Of a stretch of 64,000 nt of DNA, positions 34,845 to 43,471 are shown piece after piece. Where the stretch lies: contig NZ_JAIQWW010000021.1 in NCBI RefSeq assembly GCF_020164455.1, positions 53,819 to 117,818 of the forward strand. The letters run 5' to 3'. Numbering within the stretch: the first letter of the stretch is position 1; every line of letters starts with the position of its first letter. The notes under the pieces were generated by a model. That model was not told the origin of the DNA and made no database searches. It saw only the letters and a list, made by a program, of their open reading frames with translations. Source of the stretch: Phyllobacterium chamaecytisi. Lineage in GTDB: Bacteria > Pseudomonadota > Alphaproteobacteria > Rhizobiales > Rhizobiaceae. Both the position numbers and the translations under genes were made by a program.

Positions 34845-35669
34845 ATGGGCCAACGCCTCTCTCAAAGGACGCCGCAGGCAGTGGCGCATGACTGGAATCC
34901 AGTCCGGGTATCGAACCCCGACGGGCGCTCGCAGTTTGTCATCCTTTGCGACCATGCCTCCAACTATATCCCTGATGGCTTCGGCACGCTTGGCCTCGAT
35001 CCGGACGACTTGCGGAAGCATATCGCCTGGGATCCCGGCGCACTGGGCGTCAGCCAGACAATGAGCCGCGATCTCGACGCGCCGCTGGTTGAATCCTGCG
35101 TGTCGCGCCTCATCATCGATTGCAACCGCCCACTCAACGCGCCGGACCTGGTGCCCTCGTTAAGTGAAGTGACGACGATTCCCGGCAATGTGGATCTGGA
35201 TGAAGCAGCTAAATCGCAGCGGATAGCGCTTTCGCACAAGCCATATCACGCGGCCATCGAGAAACTGGCGCACGAGCGGGCGACCAAAGGCCTGCCTGAT
35301 CCGATCTACGTGGCGGTGCACTCCTACACGCCGGTCTATCGCGGAGTTGAGCGCCCCTGGCACATCGGCATCATCCATGATGACGATGACAGGGTTGCCG
35401 CGCCATTGATTGCCGGGCTGCAGGCGTTGAGTGAGTTCAATGTCGGCATCAACGAACCTTATTCACCGGCAGACCGTGTCTACTACACGCTGGAGCGACA
35501 CGCTTCTGCCTTTGGATTGCCGGCTGTGATGATCGAGATTCGAAACGATCTGATCACCACACCATCAGAAGAACAGGCGTGGGGCGTCATGCTTTCCAGG
35601 CTGCTGAGGGAGAACGTGGAACCCATCGCGTTCGAAAGCAATGGGTTCGCCAAGAAGGGGACTGCATAA
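34845..35669 (+). CDS. N-formylglutamate amidohydrolase family protein
   Basis: A 274-residue zinc-type amidohydrolase. Family motifs visible: FVILCDHASNYIPD (His ligand region, about 31), IAWDPGALGV (about 64), RLIIDCNRPLN, then VAVHSYTPVYRG and the C-terminal VMIEIRNDLI with Glu/Arg. The GAGGGCAAG before the ATG is a usable ribosome site. HutG-type enzymes cleave N-formylglutamate, but here there are no hut genes. Its neighbours are a permease, a glutamine-synthetase-like ligase and two dehydrogenases, so it may hydrolyse a gamma-glutamyl or N-acyl-glutamate product instead, which is inference. Confidence 0.82.
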   Translation: MGQRLSQRTPQAVAHDWNPVRVSNPDGRSQFVILCDHASNYIPDGFGTLGLDPDDLRKHIAWDPGALGVSQTMSRDLDAPLVESCVSRLIIDCNRPLNAPDLVPSLSEVTTIPGNVDLDEAAKSQRIALSHKPYHAAIEKLAHERATKGLPDPIYVAVHSYTPVYRGVERPWHIGIIHDDDDRVAAPLIAGLQALSEFNVGINEPYSPADRVYYTLERHASAFGLPAVMIEIRNDLITTPSEEQAWGVMLSRLLRENVEPIAFESNGFAKKGTA

Positions 35670-35738
35670 ACAAAACTACGGAGTAACGCTCTCGCGAGTA
35701 TCTGACGTTGCAACTTACCAGAATAATAGGGGAACGTG

Positions 35739-37292
35739 ATGACACAGCAAGACTATACTGAGACAGACAAATCGGAGGACATAAAGGTCCTCCACAGCAT
35801 GGGTTATGCCCAGGAACTGGAGCGGCGGCTCAGCCGCTTTTCGAACTTCGCCGTTTCTTTCTCGATCATCTGCATCCTTTCCGGCGGCATCAACTCGCTG
35901 GCGCAGGCGACCTCCGGCGCCGGCGGTGCCGGCATCGGCATCGGCTGGCTGGTAGGGTGTTTCGTCTCGCTGACCTTCGCGGTCGCCATGTCGCAGATCA
36001 GTTCGGCCTATCCGACTGCTGGCGGCCTTTATCACTGGGGATCGATCCTCGGTAATCGCGGCACCGGCTGGGTCACGGCCTGGCTCAATCTGCTCGGCCT
36101 CATTACCGTGCTTGGTGCCATCAATGTCGGCACGTGGACGTTTTTTGTCGGCGCGTTTGGTGCAACGCTCGGCATTGAGAACACGATCACGACCCAGACG
36201 ATCTTTTTGATCATCATCACCGGCGCTCAGGCACTGATCAACCATCTCGGGATAAAGCTGACCGCCAAGCTCACGGACTTTTCCGGTTACCTGATCTTCT
36301 TCGGGTCGATCCTGATTGCAGTTGTCTGCCTGTTCGCGGCAGAGACCTGGGATTTCGGCCGGCTCTTCACCTTCCAGAACTATTCCGGCGAGGCGGGTGG
36401 CAATGTCTGGCCGGCCGTTTCGAACTGGTGGGTGTTCGCACTTGGCCTGTTGCTGCCGATCTATACGATCACCGGCTATGACGCTTCAGCCCATACGTCG
36501 GAAGAAACCATCAAGGCGGCTCATTCTGTGCCGCGCGCCATGGTCATGTCGGTCGTGTGGTCCGCAATCTTCGGTTACCTGTTCCTTGCATCATTCGTTC
36601 TGATGATCCCGAACATGGACGAAGCCGCCAAGCAGGGCTGGAACGTGTTCTTCTGGGCATTCGATCAGCGGGTCGGGACTGGCCTCAAGGAATTCGTCTA
36701 TCTCGTCGTTTTCCTTGCGCAGCTGCTCTGCGGTCTCGCAACGGTGACATCAGCCTCGCGCATGATCTTCGCCTTCTCGCGCGACGGCGGATTGCCCGGT
36801 TCCTCGGCCCTCGCCAAGGTCAGCCCTACATACCGTACGCCGGTGGCCGCGATCTGGACATCGGCAGTGCTTTCGGTGCTGTTTGTCTGGGGTTCGTCGC
36901 TGGTGTCAGTGGCAGGCACCTCGGCCTATACGATCGTCGTTTCCTGCACGGTCATCTTCCTGTTCCTCTCGTTCACAGTGCCGATCGTCCTTGGCCTGCT
37001 TGCTTGGGGAACGCCGAAATGGGACAAGATGGGGCCATGGAACATGGGACGCGGCATCTTCACGCTGTTCGCGATCCTTTCGATCCTTTCGATGATCCTG
37101 ATCTTCATCATCGGCATCCAGCCTCCTAACGACTGGGCGCTCTACATCACCGTCGGCTTCTTCATCCTGACTGCGATCATCTGGTTCGGTTTCGAAAAGC
37201 GCCGCTTCCAGGGGCCGCCGCTCGGCGACATCATCGCCAAGCGCCAAGCTGTGATCAAGGCTGCCGAGCAGGCTGTCGGCGAACGAACCTGA
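35739..37292 (+). CDS. APC family amino acid/amine permease
   Basis: A 517-residue secondary transporter with about 12 transmembrane helices. The N-terminus is cytosolic and acidic. It resembles GABA/choline-type APC permeases (GabP/BAT1-like): ELERRLSRFSNFAVSFSIIC at the beginning, YPTAGGLYHWGSILG, and the GYDASAHTSEETIKA motif around residue 245 with ARDGGLPGSS-like FSRDGGLPGSSAL later. ATG 35739 follows GGGGAA; a GTG three bases earlier is possible. A strong terminator follows. It likely imports the amine or amino alcohol used by the next genes. Confidence 0.87.
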   Translation: MTQQDYTETDKSEDIKVLHSMGYAQELERRLSRFSNFAVSFSIICILSGGINSLAQATSGAGGAGIGIGWLVGCFVSLTFAVAMSQISSAYPTAGGLYHWGSILGNRGTGWVTAWLNLLGLITVLGAINVGTWTFFVGAFGATLGIENTITTQTIFLIIITGAQALINHLGIKLTAKLTDFSGYLIFFGSILIAVVCLFAAETWDFGRLFTFQNYSGEAGGNVWPAVSNWWVFALGLLLPIYTITGYDASAHTSEETIKAAHSVPRAMVMSVVWSAIFGYLFLASFVLMIPNMDEAAKQGWNVFFWAFDQRVGTGLKEFVYLVVFLAQLLCGLATVTSASRMIFAFSRDGGLPGSSALAKVSPTYRTPVAAIWTSAVLSVLFVWGSSLVSVAGTSAYTIVVSCTVIFLFLSFTVPIVLGLLAWGTPKWDKMGPWNMGRGIFTLFAILSILSMILIFIIGIQPPNDWALYITVGFFILTAIIWFGFEKRRFQGPPLGDIIAKRQAVIKAAEQAVGERT

Positions 37293-37300
37293 TTTCAAGC

Positions 37301-37341
37301 AAAGGGGCGACCGGTTTGGCGCCGGTCGCCCCTTTTATTTT
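37301..37341 (+). terminator. rho-independent terminator between permease and ligase genes
   Basis: AAAGGGGCGACCGG-TTTGGCG-CCGGTCGCCCCTTTT forms a stem of about 14 bp followed by TTTTATTTT. This is one of the strongest terminators in the window. The downstream ligase either has its own promoter or is reached by read-through. Confidence 0.85.
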
Positions 37342-37371
37342 GACCCGCAGTGATATTTCAAAGGAAAAAAT

Positions 37372-38742
37372 ATGCCCGGACACTGGAGTTTCGACGACCT
37401 AAAGCGCCGTGTGAACAATGGCGAGATTGATACGGTTCTTGCCTGTTTCGTCGACATGCAGGGCCGGCTGATCGGCAAGCGGTTCCACGCTACCTATTTC
37501 GTCGAGTCCGCCCACGACGAAACTCATGGCTGCAACTACCTGCTCGCCAACGACATCGATATGGAGCCTGTGCCGGGCTACAAGGCTGCGAGCTGGAAAC
37601 AGGGCTATGGCGATTTCGTCATCAAGCCGGATCTTTCCACGATCCGCCATATTCCATGGCTGGAGAAATGCGCGCTGGTGCTGTGCGATATTCTCGACCA
37701 CCATCACCATGAGGACCTTGCGCATTCGCCACGCAGCATCCTAAAGCGTCAGCTGGCCCGGCTGAAGGAACGCGGTTATCTCGCTTATTTTGCCTCGGAG
37801 CTTGAATTCTATCTCTTCGACGAGACCTATGAGACCGCCCGTGGCAAGCACTGGAAGGGCATGAATACGGCGTCGCCTTATATCCAGGATTATGTGATCC
37901 AGATGACCACCAAGGAAGACGCGGTGATGCGTGCCATCCGCAACGGGCTGTTCGATGCCGGTATTCCCGTCGAGAATTCCAAGGGCGAATGGGGCCCCGG
38001 GCAAGAAGAGATCAATGTGCGCTATGCGGAGGCGCTGGAAATGGCGGACCGCCATGTCGTCATGAAGAACGGCTGCAAGGAGATCGCCACCCAGATGGGC
38101 AAGGCGATCACCTTCATGGCAAAGTACGATTATTCACTGGCAGGAAGCTCCAGCCATGTCCACAACTCCCTATGGAGCGCCGATGGCAAGACGCCGCTGT
38201 TCTATGACAAGAAGGCGGAACACACGATGTCGCCACTGATGCGGCAATGGGTGGCCGGGCAGCTGAAATATGCCGATGACTTCACCTATTTCCTCGCGCC
38301 CTACATCAACTCCTACAAGCGCTTCCAGGCGGGCACCTTCGCTCCGACCAAGAGTGTCTGGAGTCTGGACAATCGCACCGCCGGTTTCCGTCTCTGCGGC
38401 GAAGGCACGAAAGGCATCCGTATCGAATGCCGCATCGGCGGCGCCGATCTCAACCCCTATCTGGCCTTCGCCGGCCTGATCGCTTCAGGTCTTGCCGGTA
38501 TCGACGAGAAGCTGGAATTGGGCAAGCCATTCCAGGGCGATGCCTATGGCGGGGCGCGCCTGAGGGAAATCCCGAAGACGCTGCGCGAGGCAACAGATAC
38601 GCTCGGTCGCTCGAAAATGCTGAAAGAAGCGCTCGGTGAAGACGTAGTTGAGCACTACGTGCACACCGCCAAATGGGAGCAGTTCGAATATGACCGCCGC
38701 GTGACCGACTGGGAGTTGCATCGCGGCTTCGAACGGTATTGA
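37372..38742 (+). CDS. glutamine synthetase family protein (gamma-glutamyl-amine ligase, PuuA-like)
   Basis: A 456-residue GS-fold ligase. The metal/glutamate motifs are seen: SELEFYLFDE (about 143), NSKGEWGPGQEEINVRYAEA (about 203), SSHVHNSLW (about 258), then NSYKRFQAGTFAPT and the ATP/Arg segment RIECRIGGADLNPYLAFA. The C-terminal adenylylation loop of true GlnA is missing. This family joins glutamate to amines such as putrescine, ethanolamine or isopropylamine. With a permease, aldehyde and alcohol dehydrogenases around it, gamma-glutamylation of an amino alcohol is likely. Confidence 0.88.
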   Translation: MPGHWSFDDLKRRVNNGEIDTVLACFVDMQGRLIGKRFHATYFVESAHDETHGCNYLLANDIDMEPVPGYKAASWKQGYGDFVIKPDLSTIRHIPWLEKCALVLCDILDHHHHEDLAHSPRSILKRQLARLKERGYLAYFASELEFYLFDETYETARGKHWKGMNTASPYIQDYVIQMTTKEDAVMRAIRNGLFDAGIPVENSKGEWGPGQEEINVRYAEALEMADRHVVMKNGCKEIATQMGKAITFMAKYDYSLAGSSSHVHNSLWSADGKTPLFYDKKAEHTMSPLMRQWVAGQLKYADDFTYFLAPYINSYKRFQAGTFAPTKSVWSLDNRTAGFRLCGEGTKGIRIECRIGGADLNPYLAFAGLIASGLAGIDEKLELGKPFQGDAYGGARLREIPKTLREATDTLGRSKMLKEALGEDVVEHYVHTAKWEQFEYDRRVTDWELHRGFERY

Positions 38743-38776
38743 AGACCCTTAAGATCAAGAACGCAGAGGTTTTGCC

Positions 38777-40162
38777 ATGACCGAGACGGTCAAACTGATT
38801 ACCCCGATCGACGGCTCCGTCTATGCCGAACGTCCTATAGCGACCGACAAGGCTATAGACGCGGCCGTAGAATCCGCAAAACAGGCGCAGGCGGACTGGG
38901 CCCAGACCAGTATCGCCGAACGGGGCCGTTTATGCCTGGCGGCGCTCGACGCATTGCTCGCCATGAATGACGAGATTGTGCCGGAGATCGCCTGGCAGAT
39001 GGGCCGTCCGGTACGCTATGGCGGCGAAAAGGGCGGCGTGGAAGAACGCACGCGCTACATGGTCAAGATTGCTGAAACGGCGCTGGCTCCAGTCGTAGAA
39101 AACGACAGGCCGGGGTTCCGTCGCTACATCAAGCACGTGCCTCTTGGCGTCGTCATGGTCATCGCGCCGTGGAACTATCCCTATCTCACTGCGGTCAACA
39201 CAATCATTCCTGCATTGATGGCGGGCAACAGCGTGATCCTCAAGCACGCGGCGCAGACGCTGCTCGTCGGCGAGCGCTTTGCCCAGGCTTTTGCCAAGGC
39301 GGGCCTCCCGAAGGGCGTCTTCCAGAACATCGTTCTCAATCACGCACAAACGGAAAAGCTGCTGGCTTCGGGGAAGATCGATCACGTGAATTTCACGGGT
39401 TCTGTCGGCGGCGGGCGCGCTATCGAAAAAGCCGCGGCCGGGACATTCATGACGCTGGGCCTTGAGCTGGGCGGCAAGGACCCGGCCTATGTACTGCCGG
39501 ACGTCAATCTCGACCATGCCGTTGCCAATCTCGTCGACGGCGCCTTTTTCAATTCCGGCCAGTGCTGCTGCGGCATCGAGCGCATCTATGTGCACGAGAA
39601 TGTCTATGACCGGTTTGTCGATGGGTTCATCGATCTCACCAAGCAATATGTCGTCGGCAACCCGCTCGATGCAACAACGACCATGGGGCCGATGGCGCAG
39701 ACGCGCTTTGCCGATCTCGTCCGCGAGCAGAAGGCGGAAGCCTTGCGCAAGGGAGCAAAGGCGCATGTGAATATGAGCGTTGGCAATGACAAGGCGGGTT
39801 CGCCCTACCTTGCGCCGGAAGTGCTGACCGGTGTTGACCACCAGATGAGTGTCATGCGCGAGGAAAGCTTTGGTCCGATCGTTGGCATCATGAAGGTACG
39901 CAACGACGAAGAGGCCGTAGCGCTGATGAATGACAGCCAGTATGGACTGACGGCCTCGCTGTGGACGACCGACACGGATCACGCGGCGGATATCGGCGAC
40001 CGGATCGAGACCGGCACGGTATTCATGAACCGCTGCGACTACATCGACCCGGCGCTGGTCTGGACCGGCGTCAAGGAGACGGGCAAGGGCGCGGCGATGT
40101 CGGCTATCGGTTATGGCAATCTGACGAGGCCGAAATCTTTTCATCTACGCGAGGCGATTTAA
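38777..40162 (+). CDS. aldehyde dehydrogenase family protein
   Basis: A 461-residue NAD(P)-dependent enzyme. Landmarks: VIAPWNYPYLTAVNTIIPAL (about 130), VNFTGSVGGGRAIEKAA (cofactor loop, about 205), general base Glu in LELGGKDPAY (about 233), and the nucleophile in SGQCCCGIERIYV (about 267). C-terminal EESFGPIVG is also canonical. 34 bases separate it from the ligase, so they are an operon. It probably oxidises the gamma-glutamyl aminoaldehyde formed by the alcohol dehydrogenase downstream. Confidence 0.92.
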   Translation: MTETVKLITPIDGSVYAERPIATDKAIDAAVESAKQAQADWAQTSIAERGRLCLAALDALLAMNDEIVPEIAWQMGRPVRYGGEKGGVEERTRYMVKIAETALAPVVENDRPGFRRYIKHVPLGVVMVIAPWNYPYLTAVNTIIPALMAGNSVILKHAAQTLLVGERFAQAFAKAGLPKGVFQNIVLNHAQTEKLLASGKIDHVNFTGSVGGGRAIEKAAAGTFMTLGLELGGKDPAYVLPDVNLDHAVANLVDGAFFNSGQCCCGIERIYVHENVYDRFVDGFIDLTKQYVVGNPLDATTTMGPMAQTRFADLVREQKAEALRKGAKAHVNMSVGNDKAGSPYLAPEVLTGVDHQMSVMREESFGPIVGIMKVRNDEEAVALMNDSQYGLTASLWTTDTDHAADIGDRIETGTVFMNRCDYIDPALVWTGVKETGKGAAMSAIGYGNLTRPKSFHLREAI

Positions 40163-40177
40163 CGATCAGCATGACTG

Positions 40178-40305
40178 CTGTGCGTGGTTCGACAAGCTCA
40201 CCATGAGGGAAGTGGTGGATTGCAAGGAGTCAAGATCTGCAACGTTGGCGATTGCCGTTGCAACACGCTACCTCCCTCATGGTGAGCTTGTCGAACCACG
40301 CACAG
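40178..40305. repeat. 33-bp perfect inverted repeat flanking a 62-base spacer
   Basis: Left arm 40178-40210 and right arm 40273-40305 are exact reverse complements; each contains GGTTCGACAAGCTCACCATG. The arms could fold into a long hairpin between the aldehyde and alcohol dehydrogenase genes. The arm text is familiar as a dispersed intergenic repeat in Rhizobiales genomes, from memory and not checked here. It may reduce read-through or be a mobile palindromic unit. Confidence 0.8.
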
Positions 40306-40347
40306 TAGAAGTTTTCAACCTTTCTCGAGCTTCAAAAGAGACATGAC

Positions 40348-41514
40348 ATGACCCAGCTTTTTTCCAAATGGAACTATCCGACCACTGTGCGTTTTGGCGC
40401 GGGCCGCATCAAGGAATTGCCGGAAGTTCTGGAAGCGACGGGGATCAAGAACCCGCTTTTCGTCACCGATCCCGGCCTCGCCAAGCTGCCGGTAGTGGCG
40501 AGTACGTTGAAAATCCTGGACGATGCCAAAGTGCCTTACGGCGTGTTCTCTGAAGTAAAGCCCAATCCCGTCGAGTCTAACCTGACGGCTGGTATTGCGG
40601 TCTTCAAAAAGGGCAAGCATGACGGCGTCATCGCTTTCGGCGGTGGGTCGGCACTCGATCTTGGCAAGCTGATCGCGTTTCAGGCGGGCCAAACGCGCCC
40701 GGTATGGGATTTCGAGGATGTCGATGACTGGTGGACCCGCGCCAACAGTGCCGCCATCGCGCCGATCATCGCCGTGCCGACCACAGCCGGAACAGGCTCG
40801 GAAGTCGGCCGTGCCGGGGTCATCACCAATGAGGAAACCCACACGAAGAAGGTAATTTTTCATCCGAAACTCTTGCCGGCGATCGTCATCGCCGATCCGG
40901 AGCTTTCAGTCGGCATGCCAGGTTTCATAACGGCGGGTACGGGAATGGATGCGCTGGCGCATTGCCTGGAAGCCTACTGCGCGCCTGGCTATCATCCGAT
41001 GGCCGACGGCATTGCCGTTGAAGGTATTCGGCTGGTGTTCGAGAACCTGCCTAAAGCCTATGCCAATGGCAAGGATCTGACGGCGCGGGCGCATATGATG
41101 AGCGCAGCTGCAATGGGTGCGACCGCGTTTCAAAAGGGTCTCGGTGCGATCCATTCCCTGTCGCATCCTATCGGCGCGATCTATGACACGCATCACGGCA
41201 TGACCAATGCAGTGTTCATGCCCTATGTGCTGGCTTTCAACCGTGATGCGGTGGAGGAGCGTATCGCGAGACTTGCCAACTATATCGGCATCAAGGGCGG
41301 TTTCGACGGTTTCGCCAAAGCTGTGCTCAAGCTGCGCAAGGAGCTGAAGGTGCCGCATACGCTGCCAGGGCTGATCACCGACCTCGACATGACGAAGAAG
41401 CAGAAAGAACTGATTGCCGACATGGCTATCGTTGACCCGACGGCTGGCGGTAATCCGGTGAAGCTGACAAAGAAGGCGGCACTCAAGCTGCTGGACGAGG
41501 CAATCCAGGGGTAG
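40348..41514 (+). CDS. iron-containing alcohol dehydrogenase
   Basis: A 388-residue group III alcohol dehydrogenase. NAD-site GGGSALDLGKLIAF (about 92), PTTAGTGSEVGRAGVI (about 139), and the metal ligands Asp in TGMDALAHCLEAY (about 200), His in the same segment, and two His in HSLSHPIGAIYDTHHG (about 267-282) are all present. It closes the ligase/aldehyde dehydrogenase cluster and is followed by a terminator. Oxidation of a hydroxyl on a gamma-glutamylated amine would make the aldehyde for its neighbour. Confidence 0.92.
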   Translation: MTQLFSKWNYPTTVRFGAGRIKELPEVLEATGIKNPLFVTDPGLAKLPVVASTLKILDDAKVPYGVFSEVKPNPVESNLTAGIAVFKKGKHDGVIAFGGGSALDLGKLIAFQAGQTRPVWDFEDVDDWWTRANSAAIAPIIAVPTTAGTGSEVGRAGVITNEETHTKKVIFHPKLLPAIVIADPELSVGMPGFITAGTGMDALAHCLEAYCAPGYHPMADGIAVEGIRLVFENLPKAYANGKDLTARAHMMSAAAMGATAFQKGLGAIHSLSHPIGAIYDTHHGMTNAVFMPYVLAFNRDAVEERIARLANYIGIKGGFDGFAKAVLKLRKELKVPHTLPGLITDLDMTKKQKELIADMAIVDPTAGGNPVKLTKKAALKLLDEAIQG

Positions 41515-41539
41515 TTCCTGTGCCCTGACCGAACGAAAT

Positions 41540-41568
41540 AGGGCGCTCAACGGGCGCCCTCTTTCTTT
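41540..41568 (+). terminator. rho-independent terminator after the alcohol dehydrogenase
   Basis: AGGGCGC-TCAACGG-GCGCCCT followed by CTTTCTTT. The 7-bp GC-rich stem and pyrimidine tail lie 26 bases after the alcohol dehydrogenase stop. It may serve both strands, since the ABC operon ends convergently at 41588. Confidence 0.65.
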
Positions 41569-41587
41569 AGATGCATGATCGCAGCGG

Positions 41588-42655
41588 CTAGTGTCCCAGA
41601 ACCAGCAGGTCCTTGGCTGCCAGGCTAACCTTGACGTTCTCGCCCGGAGATGGCGGCGGGGCGCTCGGATTGTTGAATGTGTCGAACGACACGGTGTTCT
41701 CGCCCAACGAGGCCCGGATGCGGATGACCGAGCCGAGAAAATGTACGCTGTTGATCTTGCCGTCGAGCGTCGTCTCGCGCTTGTCGGTGGCTTCCCCAAG
41801 GCTGACAGCCTCCGGGCGAACCGCGAGCGAAATCTTGTCGCCGGTCTTGTGGCCGTTAAGGCGTGCCCGGTCGATTGCAATGTCTTTGCCATCAACAGTA
41901 ATCGTGCCTGACCCTGCGTCGCGGACAACAGCGTCGAGCGTATTGAGTGTTCCTACGAATGAGGCCACGAAACGCGAAGCGGGTTGATTGTAAATCTCGA
42001 AAGGGGCCCCAACCTGCTCGGCATTGCCCTCATACATCACAACGATACGATCAGAGATCGACAGGGCCTCTTCCTGGTCATGGGTGACGAAGATCGTCGT
42101 GATGCCAAGCTTGCGCTGGATCGCCCGGATTTCTTCGCGCAACGATACGCGGATCTTCGCGTCGAGGGCAGAAAGCGGTTCATCGAGCAGCAGCACTTGC
42201 GGCTTCGTGGCGAGTGCTCGCGCGAGCGCCACGCGCTGTTGCTGACCGCCGGAGAGCTGGTATGGATAACGCGCCGCGAGATGGTCCAGTTTGATCAGTG
42301 ACAGCATCTCATGCACTGTCGCGTCGATCTCGGCTTGCGGCTGCTTGGCCACCTTGAGGCCAAAGGCGACATTCTGCGCGACGGTCATGTTGGGAAACAG
42401 CGCATACGCCTGGAAAACCATGCCGATGTTGCGCTGGTTCGGCTTGAGATTAACGACGTTTTTGCCGCCGATGCTGATCACGCCGGAAGTTGGTGTTTCG
42501 AAGCCGGCAACCATGCGTAGCACAGTTGTTTTCCCGCAGCCGCTGGGTCCGAGAAAGGAGATGAACTCGCCCTTCTCGATGTTCAGGTTGAAATCATGAA
42601 CGACGGTGGTGGCGCCGAAGCTCTTTTTCAAATGGCTGATCGTGAGGAATGACAT
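41588..42655 (-). CDS. ABC transporter ATP-binding protein (PotA/FbpC-like)
   Basis: A 355-residue ATPase. Walker A is GPSGCGKTT (about 36), the signature [15 protein letters not shown] is about 134, Walker B LLLDEPLSALDAK follows and the switch His is in VTHDQEEAL. The C-terminal part (about 240-355) is a TOBE-type regulatory domain. This layout is common to putrescine/spermidine, iron and phosphonate importers. Last gene of the four-gene operon with two permeases and a binding protein. Confidence 0.9.
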   Translation of the reverse strand: MSFLTISHLKKSFGATTVVHDFNLNIEKGEFISFLGPSGCGKTTVLRMVAGFETPTSGVISIGGKNVVNLKPNQRNIGMVFQAYALFPNMTVAQNVAFGLKVAKQPQAEIDATVHEMLSLIKLDHLAARYPYQLSGGQQQRVALARALATKPQVLLLDEPLSALDAKIRVSLREEIRAIQRKLGITTIFVTHDQEEALSISDRIVVMYEGNAEQVGAPFEIYNQPASRFVASFVGTLNTLDAVVRDAGSGTITVDGKDIAIDRARLNGHKTGDKISLAVRPEAVSLGEATDKRETTLDGKINSVHFLGSVIRIRASLGENTVSFDTFNNPSAPPPSPGENVKVSLAAKDLLVLGH

Positions 42656-42670
42656 GGTTGGTATCCCGAA

Positions 42671-43471
42671 TTATCGCTTGGTCGCAGCGAGCGATTTGTT
42701 GAAGCGGGTAACGACCTGGATCAGGCCCATGCAGATCCAGGTAATGGCGAATGCGATAACGGCAAGAGCCGCAGGTTCGTAAGCGCGGTTGGCCCCGATA
42801 AGCTGCAGGAACGGACCGAACGCCGGCCTGTTGAGCAGAGCGGCCATGGTAAACTCGCCGATGACGATCGCGAATGTCAGGAATGCGCCGGAGAGCACCG
42901 CCACGAGCACATTGGGAAGGATGATGTTCGCCATGATGGTGATGCGGCTCGCACCAAGGCTCTCGGCGGCTTCTGTCAAGGTTCTGATATCGATCGAGCC
43001 CAGGCCCGTGTCCACCGCCCGGTACATGTAAGGCAGTGCCAGCATCGTATAACCGAAAGCGAGCAGGATATTCGTTCCCATGGCCGAACCGGTCAATGGC
43101 AGGATCGAAGCGGTGTTGTAGAGGCGGATATAGCCGAACACGACAACGATGGCCGGAATGACCAGCGGAAGCAGGGTGATGAATTCAAGAACGGGACGCC
43201 ATGCCGGCAAGCGCAGACGCACCCAATAAGCAGTCGGTACAACAAGAACGATACCGATGATGATCGTCACGATCGCCATGACGATCGAATAACCGAACGT
43301 CTGCTGGAAACGCGGATCGCTGAGGATCACCCAATAGGCATCGAGCGAATAGGCGCCGCGCCGCATGCGCAAAGAGAATTCAAGCGTGCCGAGCAGCGGT
43401 ACGACAAAATAGATGATGCCGAAGGCGAGCGCGAGCCAGGACCAGATACGGTTCGTTTTCATTTGAGCCAC
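42671..43471 (-). CDS. ABC transporter permease
   Basis: A 266-residue PotC-like inner-membrane permease with about six helices. The EAA loop motif reads TLTEAAESLGASRITIM (about 176-192). It overlaps the upstream permease gene by 13 bases, showing tight coupling. It pairs with that permease and with the ATPase 15 bases downstream. Confidence 0.88.
   Translation of the reverse strand: MAQMKTNRIWSWLALAFGIIYFVVPLLGTLEFSLRMRRGAYSLDAYWVILSDPRFQQTFGYSIVMAIVTIIIGIVLVVPTAYWVRLRLPAWRPVLEFITLLPLVIPAIVVVFGYIRLYNTASILPLTGSAMGTNILLAFGYTMLALPYMYRAVDTGLGSIDIRTLTEAAESLGASRITIMANIILPNVLVAVLSGAFLTFAIVIGEFTMAALLNRPAFGPFLQLIGANRAYEPAALAVIAFAITWICMGLIQVVTRFNKSLAATKR

Noticed and set aside
34720..34845. Possible hut (histidine utilisation) locus because of the N-formylglutamate amidohydrolase-like gene
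   Set aside because: No hutH, hutU, hutI or hutF gene is nearby, and the regulator is RpiR type; the neighbours point to amine ligation instead.
38930..40144. 404-codon minus-strand frame opposite the aldehyde dehydrogenase gene
   Set aside because: The plus strand encodes a complete aldehyde dehydrogenase with all catalytic motifs; the antisense frame has no family wording and reflects GC-rich codon bias.
40906..41928. 340-codon minus-strand frame
   Set aside because: It spans the end of the iron alcohol dehydrogenase and the end of the ABC ATPase gene in the wrong frame, crosses a terminator and is Arg/Ser-rich without motifs.
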